Source: Galeopsis tetrahit (Eukaryota; Streptophyta; Magnoliopsida; Lamiales; Lamiaceae). Taken from it: 64,000 nt of DNA. Each line of letters starts with the position of its first letter. Position 1 is the stretch's first letter. Positions 33,311 through 45,010 of the stretch are shown here, piece by piece. Both the position numbers and the translations under genes were made by a program. The stretch lies in NCBI GenBank assembly GCA_963675135.1, contig OY776134.1, positions 55,819,740 through 55,883,739 on the forward strand. The letters run 5' to 3'. The notes below the pieces were generated by a model. That model saw nothing but the letters and a program-made list of their open reading frames with translations. It had not been told where the DNA came from and searched no databases.

Positions 33311-36300
33311 ATGGATTATTCAATTCGTAGTTAGATGTATAGTCCAAGATTAGTGAATGGGATTATGAACTCCGGATTTGTTAGTGGAATAAATGAATTT
33401 ATTGAATTTGCTACTAGTATCCGAATTCGATTTGGGAAGGAAAAATTAGGTGTCCTTGTTCGAAAGCTAGATGTCGAAATCAAACTTATAGAGATCCTAA
33501 TGAAGTGAAATCTCATTTATATCGAAATGGTTTTACACTGAATTATTATAATTGGATTTATCACGGGGAAGAGAGTTGGGGTCCACGTCCATATCAAAAC
33601 ACTAATGAATATGCGTCAACTTCAAACGACGTTGACCCAGCGGGACCTAGTTCGTACCACACTATGGTAGAAGAGTTAATGGGTGGCCCAAACATTGATT
33701 TTGGAATCGACGTGGAAGAGGAGGCACTTAATGAAGAACCCCCTAACGAGAATGCGGCACAGTTTTACGGCATGCTTCGTGCAGCGGACCAAGACTTGTA
33801 TCCTGGTTGTGAATCTCATTCGCAGTTGTTATTCAATTCCAGATTGTTGAACATTAAAACGGAAAACAGATTGTCTGAAAGGGGATACAATCAGGTTGTT
33901 GAGTTGATTCGTGAGATTTGTCCTCCCGAAAATAAGGTTCCCAAGAAATTTAACGACACCAAACATTTGATGAGTGGGATGGGTCTTCCGGTAGAAAGGA
34001 TTGATTGTTGTGCACAGAATTGCATGTTATTTTGGGGTGCAGACAGCGAACTAGATTTTTGTAAGATTTGTGGTCGATCACGGTATAAGCCGAGTAGGGT
34101 TGATGTAGATGGTCGGTTGAAAAAGAAACGCCCGGTTAAGGAGATGTTCTACTTTCCGATAATTCCTCGTTTGCAAAGATTGTACATGTCCAAGGCCACT
34201 GCGAAGGATATGACATGGCATGCCTCGTGCGCTTCTGATGACTCTGGTGTTATGCGTCACCCGGCAGACTCGCTGGCTTGGAAGCATTTGGACCGTTCGT
34301 ATCCTGATTTTGCATCTGAAATTAGGAATGTGAGGTTGGGCTTGAGCACAGACGGGTTTGCACCGTTTGGAATGACGGGAAAACAATATTCGTTATGGCC
34401 AGTGATACTTACTCCATACAATCTACCCCCGTGGTTATGCATGAAGGATCAATTCATGTTTCTTTCGATTCTCGTGCCCGGGCCTAAAAGTCCGAAGGAC
34501 AAACTTGATGTGTTTTTGCAACCACTGATAGCAGATTTGAGATTTTTATGGGAAAATGGGGTGCAAACTTACGATGTTGCTAGAAAGCAAAACTTTTGGA
34601 TGCGAGCTGCACTTATCTGGACCATTAGTGACTTCCCAGCATACTCAATGTTGTCTGGTTGGAGTACAGCCGGAAGGCTTGCTTGTCCATATTGTGGAGA
34701 GTACACCGATGCATTCTACTTGAATAAAAGTCGAAAGCAGTCGTGGTTCGACAACCACCGAAAGTTCTTACCACCGAATCACACGTGGCGAACGAATAAA
34801 ACTGCATTCATGGCCGGAGTAGTAGTCACAGATGATCCACCGCCTATTCGAACGGGTGCAAGTCTCCTATACGAAATTGATCATTTGGGATATAGAAAGG
34901 TTACAGAGGATGGTGCTGAGGCTCACAACAAAAAACTTGATGGAGGGTGGAAGTGGAAAAGCATTTTCTGGGAGTTGCCGTATTGGAGTACCTTGTTGAT
35001 ACGACACAATTTAGACGTGATGCATATTGAGAAAAATGTGTTTGATAACGTTTTCAACACGGTGATGAATGTGGAGGGGAAAACAAAGGACACGTCTAAA
35101 TCAAGAGACGAGCTGAATGATTATTGTCGTCGTCCCTCTCTCAAGAAATGTCCACGTACATCAAAGTATCATAAGGCTTCTTTTTCGCTTGATAAGAAGC
35201 AAAAGGATGTTGTTTGTAAGTGGATAAGTGAGTTGAAGTTTCCAGATGGATATGTGTCTAACATGTCTCGTTGCATTGACTGATCGAAATTGAAATTGTA
35301 TGGGATGAAGAGTCATGATTGTCACGTGTTTATGCAGAGACTACTACCGATTGCTTTTTACAAAATTCTGCCGCTCACTGTGTGGAAAGCAATCACTGAG
35401 CTTAGTCTATTTTTTAAGGAGTTGACTTCTACGACCATCACAGTTGAAAACATGACTCGACTGGAAACAGATATCCCAATCATCTTGTGCAAGTTGGAAC
35501 GTATCTTTCCACCCAGCTTCTTCAACTCTATGGAACATCTACCTGTGCACCTTGCATATGAAGCAAAAGTGTGTGGTCCAGTTCAATACAGATGGATGTA
35601 TCCATACGAGAGGTAATTTAATTAATTTCTCATACGATTCTTCAAATTATATGAACTTACGATTCTTAAAATTTAATCAGGTATCTTCGCACCTTGAAAT
35701 TAAGCGTGGGTAACAAAGCATGTGTTGAAGCTTCGATTGCAAATGCATATTTAACTAGAGAGGCGTCAATGTTTTGTTCTCACTATTTCGAGGACCATGT
35801 TACGACAAGGATACACAATGTACCTCGTAATTACGATGGTCGGGACGAAGTACACGAGTATGTTGAGGGCACTTTTTCCATATTTAAGGCGCCTGGCAAA
35901 CGATTAGGAAAGCCTAAGAAAAGATGGATTTTAGACGAGGAGAAAAAAGTTGCTCATACGTACGTGTTGTTGAATTGTGATGAGGTGCAGCCATATGTTC
36001 AATAAGTCAATCCGACCAAAATGTTTGTCAATCAAATACTTAGTGTTGACATGTCTTATTAATCTTATATCGATCGTACGTAGGCTATTCATGCAACAAC
36101 TTCAAGTTCTTCAACCAAATCTCTCGGCCGCTGAATCAGATTTAAGACTACAAGATGGATTTGCGTCGTGGTTTGAAGAAATTGTAAGTTATCTTAAAAT
36201 AAAGATATGTGTAAAGTGTTAAGTTATAGAAATTCTCACATTAATTCGGCTTATATATATATATATATATATATATATAGGTGAAGATAAATCGCGTCGA

Positions 36301-36952
36301 GAACAGGTTTTTATACGATCTTTCGGCCGGTCCGTCTGGTCAAGTTCTTACGTACGTAGGGTATTACGTGAACGGGTACAAATTCCACACCATGGCTTAT
36401 GGTGCATCTAGAGCAACATCAAACAGTGGGGTTTGTATCAAGGGAAAAAACTATGACGCGGATGAGGAAGATTTCTATGGGAAACTCGATAAAGTAGTCG
36501 AATTGGACTATCAGGGGTACCACGAGAAGAAAGTGGTTTTGTTCAAGTGTCAGTGGTTTGATCCCTCAAACAATGGGACAAAAGTTCATCCTAACTACAA
36601 GCTCGTGGAGCTTAATTAGAGGCGATCTTACGGCCGATACGATCCATTCGTACTAGCAAGTCAAGCCACACAAGTCTACTATTGTCCATACCCCGGATCC
36701 CGTACTTATTGGATATTTGTCTGTAAAGTCAAACCGAGATACATGGTGGATGCAAAAGATACTACTGAAGATGAAGTTCCCGCGTGGCAAGAGGATAACA
36801 TAGAGACTCAAATGATTGTGCAAGTAGATGATGATCCTGTCATGTTAACTGATGACACCGGTACAATGATGGAAATGGCAGAGTATGAAGAAGATGAAGA
36901 AGAAGACGGAGAAGAAGACGACGAAGATGAAGCTGAAGATGAAGATGAATGA
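33311..36952 (+). pseudogene. TNP2-like CACTA transposase, disabled
   Basis: Recognised by the Transposase_21 core: WPVILTPYNLPPWLCMK, LVPGPKSPKDKLDVFL, DFPAYSMLSGWSTAGRLACP and later HNLDVMHIEKNVFDN. A C-terminal part has LYDLSAGPSGQVLTYVGYYV-like sequence and an acidic tail. Coding blocks run from 33311 with introns at about 35613-35680, 36010-36075 and 36184-36280. Visible lesions: in-frame TAG at 33332-33334, loss of one A in the run at 33441-33445 (the reading frame changes there), TGA at 35281-35283, TAG at 36617-36619, and a donor-like site near 36004 that reads ATAAGT instead of GTAAGT. The long open blocks show the damage is recent. Confidence 0.88.
36250..36280. repeat. (TA)n microsatellite in a TNP2 intron
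   Basis: About 14 TA units just before the splice acceptor. A similar run lies at 38303-38336 in the neighbouring gene. Confidence 0.9.
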
Positions 36953-37143
36953 TGTTGTTAATTGTTAGACAATGTTATCTAAATATTACTTTGTTAGACA
37001 ATGTTATCTAAATATTAATTCCTTAATTATATTCCTTATTTATATTTTAGTGTTAATCGTTACAGTGATGTTCATATATAATGTTTTTTAATTGTTACAA
37101 TTAATGTTCAATGTTAATAATGTTTTAATGTTCATTTTGACAG

Positions 37144-38298
37144 ATGAGTGGTCGTCGACATGGTTCTGGACATGGCTCTGGGCAGGGTTCTTCTGGACAG
37201 GGTGCTTCTGGACATGGGCGAGGTAGAGGTAGAGGTAGAGGAGAGCCGGTGGATGAGATACCGACTGTGCAGATACCACAGGGTTTTTATATGCCCGATA
37301 TGACTTCGATAATGTTGCCCCAGATGCCTGAAATGAACCCACATTCCTATTACACTCAGGTGCCTCAGTTGCCTCATATGGTTCCACATCCACAGGAACA
37401 ATCCCCTCCACCGATACATTCGCCAGTTAGACCTCCGTCTGTCGGGACACAGGCCAGCATGTCGACTGATGCACCCGACAGTCGCATCCGACTATTTATC
37501 TACCGGGATACGTAAGTGTATTATATTTAAATTTCATTAGACGTATGTATAACATGTTTATTAATAATTTTTTATTTATTATAAAATACGTGTAACAGGT
37601 TGATGCCTTCAAATTTAATTTCGAGGACGATCAGATCGATAATGTACCGGAATATGGAGCTTGGTGCACACACCTGGGCTTTGGTATCACCCGGCACGGT
37701 ACAGCGGTGGTGGGATACATTCCAGGTATAAAATAACTTTACATTAACATTTTGTTATTTTGTTATATTAATTCGTTAATTAATTTTTTTTGCAGACCGA
37801 GGTCAGGTGGGACCCTGAAGCCACATCTTCTACAGAGGTGTACCGACTCTTTCTTCAAAGAGCTGCAAGTCGGTACACTAACATGTTATCAAAAATCAAG
37901 AAGGCGTGGGTGAGGGATAACAAGAGGCCGAGGTGGGATGTGAATGTTTGGAACAACTTAGTTCGTCACTGGAACAATCCCGAAACAATTAAGAAGAGCG
38001 AGCAGGCTCGTAAGAACCGCTTATCCGAGCCTGGAGGTCCGGGTACTTGTCATGGTACTCATAAAGGCGGAGCTCGTGGAGCAGCAGAGGTCGCACGGCG
38101 CATTGTAAGTATTTGTGGTCAATTATATATAATTAATTTTAGTTAATTATTTAGTTTATTTATTCGTATATGTCTTCGATTCAAAATACAGGAGGAGAGG
38201 ATGGGACGCCCTGCATACGACTGGGAGATAGTTGAATATTACCACCGTTACGAAAACGGGACATACACTTGTGGCCATATGGGTGATTTACTTGTAAG

Positions 38299-38337
<39 letters not shown>

Positions 38338-38917
38338 CAAATATATATTTAATTGTACTTGAAAATGTATTAACCCACTTTTAAATGTGCACGTATAGGA
38401 CCAGATACATGACGAGCTCACCAATAATACTACAAGAGATCCGTCAGATGAACCTAGTTCAGAGGATGGTTCCCAGGCCCCACCTATACCCGAGATGTCT
38501 GAACTGTACGTGAAGAAGGTCGGCAGGTCTCATGGACGTATTAGGGGCCTTGGACAAGTAGGCAAGAACAGACGGGTCTCCTCCGGTCCTGGCGAGACGT
38601 CAAGTTTTACGGCTTATGGACGATTCACCCAGGAAGACATGAACAGGAGGATTGCTGAAGAACGGAGAGTCAATGAAGATAGAGAGCAACGCTTACTAGA
38701 ACAAATGCGGCAGCAGGAGGAGCGCTTATGCAAGCATTTTGAGGAGCAGCTTGCAATGATGATGGGACAGATGGGTGGCCGGATGGGTCAGATGGGTGGG
38801 ATGGGTTGGGAGCCGAGGCCGCCGATGCCGTCGGGGGCGTCGCACAACGTTCATGATAGTAGCCAGGTTCAGGATCGGGATGATACTGAGGATGATGGTG
38901 ATGGTGATGAGGAGTGA
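37144..38917 (+). CDS. CACTA second-gene product (Transposase_24/TNPA-like), 474 aa
   Basis: Accessory transposition protein of a CACTA element, expected to bind the subterminal repeats in the nucleus. Exons: 37144-37511, 37599-37725, 37796-38104, 38192-38293, 38399-38917; all join in frame with GT-AG introns. A Gly/His/Arg-rich N terminus (MSGRRHGSGHG, then GRGRGRGRGE) and a Pro-rich stretch lead into the conserved block WVRDNKRPRWDVNVWNNLVRHW...SEQARKNRLSEPGG...GGARGAAEVARRI, the Transposase_24 signature. Further on is a coiled-coil-like segment (MNRRIAEERRVNEDREQRLL) with Met/Gly repeats and an acidic C terminus (DDTEDDGDGDEE). No stop or frameshift is visible, unlike the adjacent TNP2-like gene. 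Confidence 0.85.
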
Positions 38918-39332
38918 TACATTTTTATATTACTTTGTTACGTATGATGTTATTATATTACATTGACGTTGAGGATTAATTTTTATTTTAATGTTGTGTG
39001 TGATGTTATTTTAATTGACGTGAACATGCTAATTATGATTATAATTAATGTTGTTTGTGATATGATGTTATTTTAATTGAAAATGAACTAGAGAATAATT
39101 TTATAATAGATGAAAATATTTTTAATTATATGGATAAATGAATTCATATTTTTAAATAGATAAGTGAAAATAATTATATATATTTAATGTTATGAATTGA
39201 AAATTAGAATGAATTTAAATGATGTGATTAGAATAAATTTAAATGTATAAGTGAAAATAATTATATTCAATGTTGTATGTAATTATAATGTTGTGAAATT
39301 AAAAATTAGAATGAATTTAAATAGTGTGAATT

Positions 39333-39645
39333 GATACCGTAAATAAATTATTTAATTTGAAAAACATAATTTAGAAATAATTATGATATGCTTTGATAAA
39401 TAATTTAATAAGCAACAATTAAAGTTAGAATGGATTGAATTAATTAAAGAATTAAAATGTTGTAAATTGAGGATTAGAATAAATTTAAATAGTGTGAATA
39501 CCGTAAATAAATTATTTAATTTGAAAAACATAATTTAGTTAATTTGAAAAACATAATTTAGAAATAATTATGATATGGTTTGATAAATAATTTAATAAGC
39601 AACAATTAAAATTAGAATGGATTGAATTAATTAAAGAATTAAAAA
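39333..39645. repeat. Tandem duplication in the inner CACTA 3' region
   Basis: The stretch from ATACCGTAAATAAATTATTT to TGAATTAATTAAAGAATTAAAA occurs at 39334-39457 and again at 39498-39644. The second copy has an extra internal repeat of TTAATTTGAAAAACATAATT. Confidence 0.85.
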
Positions 39646-39689
39646 CTCAAATTAAATTGAATATATATTAATTGCATTCACAACATGTC

Positions 39690-39875
39690 GACTAAAAGCT
39701 CCTAGCCTAAACGGCACACAGGGGGCGCTCAAAGGCCTTCGAGACCGCGAGGTCCCGAGTTCGAACCCCACAAATCGCGAAAATGGCCAGATTTCCGAAA
39801 AATGGGGTGGCCCAGCGGTGGGGGTGGGTGTTGGTGGCCTATCGACCTGGGTTCGAAACCCAGTTTCGGCTTTTT
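39690..39875 (+). repeat. Two tRNA-like (box A/box B) modules in the inner CACTA arm
   Basis: Module 1 has GAGTTCGAACCCC near 39758-39770. Module 2 has GGTGGCCCAGCGGTGGG (box A-like) near 39807 and GGGTTCGAAACCC (box B) near 39848, followed by a T6 run at 39871-39876. The spacing resembles tRNA-derived sequence, but no complete cloverleaf with acceptor pairing is evident. Confidence 0.5.
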
Positions 39876-39889
39876 TAAATTTTAATAAA

Positions 39890-40185
39890 AAGGCATCGGC
39901 AATAGGCCCGATGCAAAATGGCATCGGTAGTGGGCCCCGATGCCATTTGGCAACGGCGTTTGCCCCGATGCGAAATGGCATCGGCTGTCCCCGATGCGAA
40001 ATGGCATCGGCAGTGGGCCCCGATGCCATTTGGTAACGGCGACCTGCCGATGCCATTTCGCATCGGTTTTCCCCAAATCCGATGCCATTTAAATGGCATC
40101 GACCATATTGGCATCGGCACACTGCCGATGCCTTTGCCGTTGCCTTCATCTTTGGGGACGGCAGATCCGATGCCTTCCCCGATGC
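39890..40185. repeat. Right subterminal repeat array of the inner CACTA
   Basis: About fifteen GGCATCGGC / GCCGATGCC units in both orientations, matching the left array at 32490-32720. Confidence 0.9.
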
Positions 40186-41284
40186 CATTTCTCCATTATT
40201 TTGTAGTGTATTAGAAACAAATGGCTTCATTTTATTGTTAATAATCAGAACAACAATGAAAATTATATTTCGTCACTAATATTTTGCGATGAAATAGAAA
40301 TTTTCGTGGCTAATTTATTGAAATTAATTTTTGCGATGAAATTAAAATATTTCATCGTTATACTAGCAACGAATTGCTTCATTTTTTTTTGTTAATAATC
40401 AGAACAACAATGAAAATTATATTTCGTCGCTAATATTTTAGCGACAAAATTTAAATTTGTATTACTAATTTTGTGGATTTAATATTTGGAAGAAAATTAA
40501 AATATTTCATCACAACAAAACAATATTTTATTTTATTGTTAATAATAAGAACAATAATGAAAATTATATTTCGTCTCTAATATTTTAGTAATGAAATAGA
40601 AATTTTCATGTTTAATTCTCATGAATTAAAAATGGTTGTCGTTTAAACATAATAAAGGAAAAAAGTTTGAGTGCATGCATAGTGTGAAACAATAGAGACG
40701 ATTCTAACACTATGATATTTGAAATAATAGGATCAATATAATTTTATTTACACACATTAATTTGACATATTAAGTTTTATGTTTGATTTATTTTGGGGTA
40801 TAATTTCTGGATTTCATTATGTATAATTTGTTTTATATTTTTCTGTTTTTCTGTTTTCTTGATTTCATTAATTATTTGTTATTATTTCTACTAAGCATGG
40901 GAGAATAGTACTACTTCAACTATGCATATTAAATCTAGAAAATCAGTTTAAGTGTTTAATAATTCTTCAAAATTTTGTGTCTTATATAAATCAGTTTGAA
41001 TGTTTATAAAAATATTTATAAATATGAAGATGGACATAAAGATAAGAGGATGAAGATTGGATGTGTAATATTTATTATTTTTTTGGAATTGTTAAAGTAA
41101 CATTGATTTATACCATTGAAATTGTTTTAAAAATTACAAATATATATATATATATATATATAATTGTTAAAAGTTAAAAATTAATCAATTAATATATATA
41201 TGTGAAATAAATTAATTAAATGAGTAAAATTAACTAAATTAGTAACAATTGAATAAATATATAATTAATATTAAAAACTGAACC

Positions 41285-41370
41285 AAAGAGTTGTCTACCC
41301 GAGTGGTGGGCGTCCATACTCCATAGCTGGGCGCCCATCCACCCGGGATCAATTCCCACAAAAACCAAAT
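41285..41370 (+). repeat. tRNA-like module in the outer CACTA arm
   Basis: TACCCGAGTGGTGGGCG resembles box A and GGGATCAATTCCC resembles box B, 45 bp apart. Degenerate and probably tRNA-derived; not a functional tRNA gene. Confidence 0.4.
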
Positions 41371-41946
41371 AAATAGTCATTTAAATAAAATGGGGATGGG
41401 TATGCGGGTGGGTTGGGTCGAGTTGGGTGCGGGTCGGGTTGGTCGAGTGTGGAAGTGGGTTTAGAGAACAATTCGTAAATCAGATATCCATAGTAAAATA
41501 TTAGCGACAAAAATATGGGTTTATCGTTAACATTTGCAACAAAATTAAAATGTTTATCGCAAAAAATTAGTCACGAAGTAAGGAGCTAATGTGAGTTAGC
41601 GATGAAATATTTTCATCGCAGTATTTATTGCTATACACATGTCGCTAACGTGTTTGCGACAAATATTTGATTTTCCTCATAAACATTTTGCGATGAAACT
41701 CAAATTTTAATCGCTAATATTTGCGATAAAATTAATTTTTTTATCACAAACACGTTAGCGACAGGTGTATAGCCACAAATCCCGCGATAAAATTATTTCA
41801 GTTAACAATGAAAATATTAAAATTAACGACAATTTTTTTCGCGGCTAAATTGCAGTTTTCTTGTAGTGTACACGTGGGTTTTTTCTCTTTTTATCAATAA
41901 CTAGTTAAGTTTGATCTGGATATACGTGAATTAGTACCATCCCTTA

Positions 41947-42109
41947 GGCCATGTTTGATAGCTTAGATTAAACCTAGATTAATTAACTTATATATTATTT
42001 TTATTGATTGTTTGATAACTTAGATTAAGAGTAGATTATGCTTTAAAATTTATAAAATTTAGTTATCATCCTAATTTTAGATAATCCGTCTATGCTATCA
42101 AACATGCCC
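41947..42109. repeat. MITE-like inverted-repeat element
   Basis: Left end GGCCATGTTTGATAGCTTAGA, right end on the opposite strand GGGCATGTTTGATAGCATAGA. About 163 bp, non-coding; no certain target duplication. Confidence 0.55.
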
Positions 42110-43599
42110 AATGTACAACTAATATTATATTTTCTTAGTCTCAGAATTTAATGTGAGACTTATTTATAATTACTATTAAAAAAAATAAAATAGAAGTTAT
42201 GAAAGTCTTTTAAGTAATACTCCGTAAAATAGTAATACAATATAATTTTGATATATTTGAAGGGTGTAGTTTAAAGTGAAAAAAATATTTTATTATTAAA
42301 TTAAAAAAATAATTAGCAAATGATGAATAAAAAATGGAAGGAAAGGAATATTATATTGTCTCGACCACTATATAAAAATAGCCTTCAACCCAAATTAAAA
42401 CTAACACGTTAAAGAGTCCCATTTGACTCAAACACAATAAAATTAATTAATTTATAGTAGATCGCAACGAATCAAATAAGACTAGGAATCTTGTATTATA
42501 ATCCATTTATCGTAAATTAATATTCCATTAATTGTTTTTAAATTCGGACCAAGACCTTCAACTCCATAAATAAACTCCACGTCTTCTCTTTGTCATCATT
42601 AAAAAAAAAATATATGTCTCTTGGTTACCGTATAATAAATCTATAAAATATATTCTAGCATAAGTTACACTATAATTAAATATTTAAATATACTAAAATA
42701 TTCCATATCATGCCAATATTAGTTTATGGCAATTGTTTATGTGTACCAGTTACATGTATGTAACTTGCTATTTACCCTTCTTTTTTATTAATTTCACCCC
42801 CAAATTTTTTAAAAGAAAAATACATGTAAAATACTATATTACCATTTTATCAATTAAATTAAAAAAAAATTCATTAAAATTATAATTATACACCAACTAT
42901 CGATTCACCAATGAATCACCACGAAGTCAAATATTATTCTATTTTTTTAACTTTTAAAAAATAAATATAAAAACATAACGAATATTAAAAAAAATATGAA
43001 ACTCAAAAATAAAATTATGAAATAAAATTTCCAGTTTTTTTTTTCAAAAAATTACCAAAATTTAGGAAAAATATTGAAAAAAAAAAAACTAAACTAAAAA
43101 AATTCAATTTTTTTCTAATTTGGGTATAAATGTATGAATATGACATGCCTCACTTTCTAGCTTTAATCTGATTTATAATAACTAAGATTATTTTGTTATG
43201 TCTTCATTATTTCTAAAATGATATCTGGTTTGTTACAAGTTTTTTAAGGTTGTAGATTATTTTTTAAAACTAATTAATAATATAATCTAATTGAAAAATA
43301 AAATTTATATTTAGAAACTTAAATGAGTTGAGAATTGGGGAAGAAACCAGCATAATATTGCATTAACTTTATTATTTTCTTTGGGGTCATCGTCATATTG
43401 ATGCATTCATATGTTTATTAAGTGTGCTCGTATCTATTAATTGAATTGTGTGTTTAGTGTGATTCATTCTCACTTTTGTTCTTCTTACTAGTTAGTTAAT
43501 ATCATTTTTTTAATATTGATGTATTAATTTGCATGGTATGCCTGAAATTATAAATGTGTTAAGTTATGTATTTTTTGTTAAATATAAGTATTAGTTTAA

Positions 43600-43930
43600 A
43601 TACGATATAGTATTAGTACGCCTATGGTATAGTACTAGTTAATATATTGTATAGTACTAGAGATTAATGTGGGTATAAAAATATTACGGAGTATTTAATA
43701 TATGAACTAATACTATACAATATTTGAATTTATAATATACTATATTTGAACTAGTACCATAGAGTATGTGAACTAATACTATACAATATTTGAACCAATA
43801 CTATACTATATTTGAACTATTAACATAAAGTATGTGAACTCGAAACTCGAAAAAATTAAAACATGTACCAATATAAACTAATATTATACTGTATATGAAC
43901 TAATATATACAATACTACATATTAACTAAT
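43600..43930. repeat. Low-complexity TATAGTACTA / GAACTAATACTATAC repeats
   Basis: Diverged repeats of about 30-45 bp centred on TTGAACTA(A/G)TAC(C/T)ATA and their complements. No coding potential. Confidence 0.6.
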
Positions 43931-44869
43931 AATATATCATAATACTTATCAACGGTTATCATAACACTTATAAACTAAAAATTATATTCATAAAAAATTA
44001 AAATAAAGTGATTAAAAAATGAAAGTTCAAATGAAAAAAATAATTAAACAATGTAAAACGAAGTGAAATTTGTAAGGAATGAAGTAAAATTTTAAAAGGA
44101 TAAAGTGAAAATTATACACCAATTAATTAAAGTAAAATAGTACCAATAAAATTGAACACTTGTCTAAAAGAGAGGTGAGAGTTTTATTTTTTAAAACAAA
44201 TTATTATTATACTATTTAATACTTAAAAAAACAATTAATATTATTTTTAAAATTTTCTTATTAGACTTTAAAATTTTAGAATAATTATTTATGACATAAA
44301 AAGAAAGTACGTTAAAAAAATTATCAATTGAAACACAAACGATAAACAAGAAGAAAAATAAATTTAAAAAATAATATTAAAAAGATAAATATAAATATCA
44401 ATTGAGTAAAATAAAAAAATAAAATTTTAAAAAATTAATGGAGTATTATTTTTTAATGATAAAATTAAAAAAAAAATTAATTAAAGTAAAATAAAGGTCC
44501 ATGAAAAAATGTATTTGTTAAATTGATATAGTAAATGGGTCATGTGTTATTGGATTGGATATAATAAATGAGTCATGTGTTATTTGTAATGGATTATGAG
44601 ATATTGGATTGGATATAGTAGTTACTGGTACACAAGAGTGCAACTCTTAGTTTTTATTATAAGAATGAAATTATCACGACAATTATGACCAATAAGAAAA
44701 ATTAGAGATTAAACTGCTTACGCACAAGAGACAAGATTATTCATAATTCAATTGAAGACGCCAACAACAAATATCAAATACCTCAATAACTTGTTGTTAA
44801 ACGTATTCATAATTTTATTTTTTAATTATATTGATGAACAATATAATTTAAGAATGACATTATTAAACC

Positions 44870-45010
44870 CACTCAATCTCGATTAAGCTCGTGAACTAAC
44901 AAAATATTCAATAATTTAGCTCGAGTTTGGCTCAATAATAAACAAATCAAATACAAACACTTTAAAATTTGAGTCGATAATAAACAAATTAAACTCAAAC
45001 CCTTTATATT
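44870..45010. repeat. GCTCGA-rich dispersed repeat, copy 3
   Basis: Contains CTCGATTAAGCTCGTGAACT, TAGCTCGAGTTTGGCTCAAT and two AATAAACAAAT direct repeats. Vocabulary shared with 14755-15085 and 24595-24740. Confidence 0.45.

Larger units (their letters stand above)
32474..40208 (+). mobile_element. Inner CACTA (En/Spm-type) element with two transposition genes
   Basis: 7,735 bp. Starts CACTACAAAATATTTCCC and ends TCCATTATTTTGTAGTG, with target duplication TAT (32471-32473 and 40209-40211). Subterminal arrays of GGCATCGG/CCGATGCC units occupy 32490-32720 and 39890-40185. It carries a TNP2-like transposase gene (disabled) and a second gene of the Transposase_24/TNPA-like type (open). It belongs to a different CACTA family from its host element, because their subterminal repeats are unrelated. 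Confidence 0.92.
31714..41868. mobile_element. Outer CACTA-type element (non-autonomous), interrupted by an inner CACTA
   Basis: Left end TACTACAAGAAACC, right end TTTTCTTGTAGTG, with 3-bp duplication TAC (31711-31713 and 41869-41871). The expected first base C of CACTA is T here. Both arms are dense in subterminal motifs of the type TTTCGTCGCTAA and TAGCGATGAAAT. Without the inner element it is about 2.4 kb, and I see no transposase in its own sequence. The right arm (40212-41868) also holds a tRNA-like motif near 41290-41360. Confidence 0.88.

Noticed and set aside
39690..39880. Annotation as functional tRNA genes.
   Set aside because: Box-like motifs are present, but no complete cloverleaf, acceptor-stem pairing or clear anticodon loop can be drawn.
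32490..40185. The GGCATCGG arrays considered as a CRISPR-like repeat/spacer structure.
   Set aside because: Units occur in both orientations with no uniform spacers, in a plant transposon context; they are CACTA subterminal repeats.
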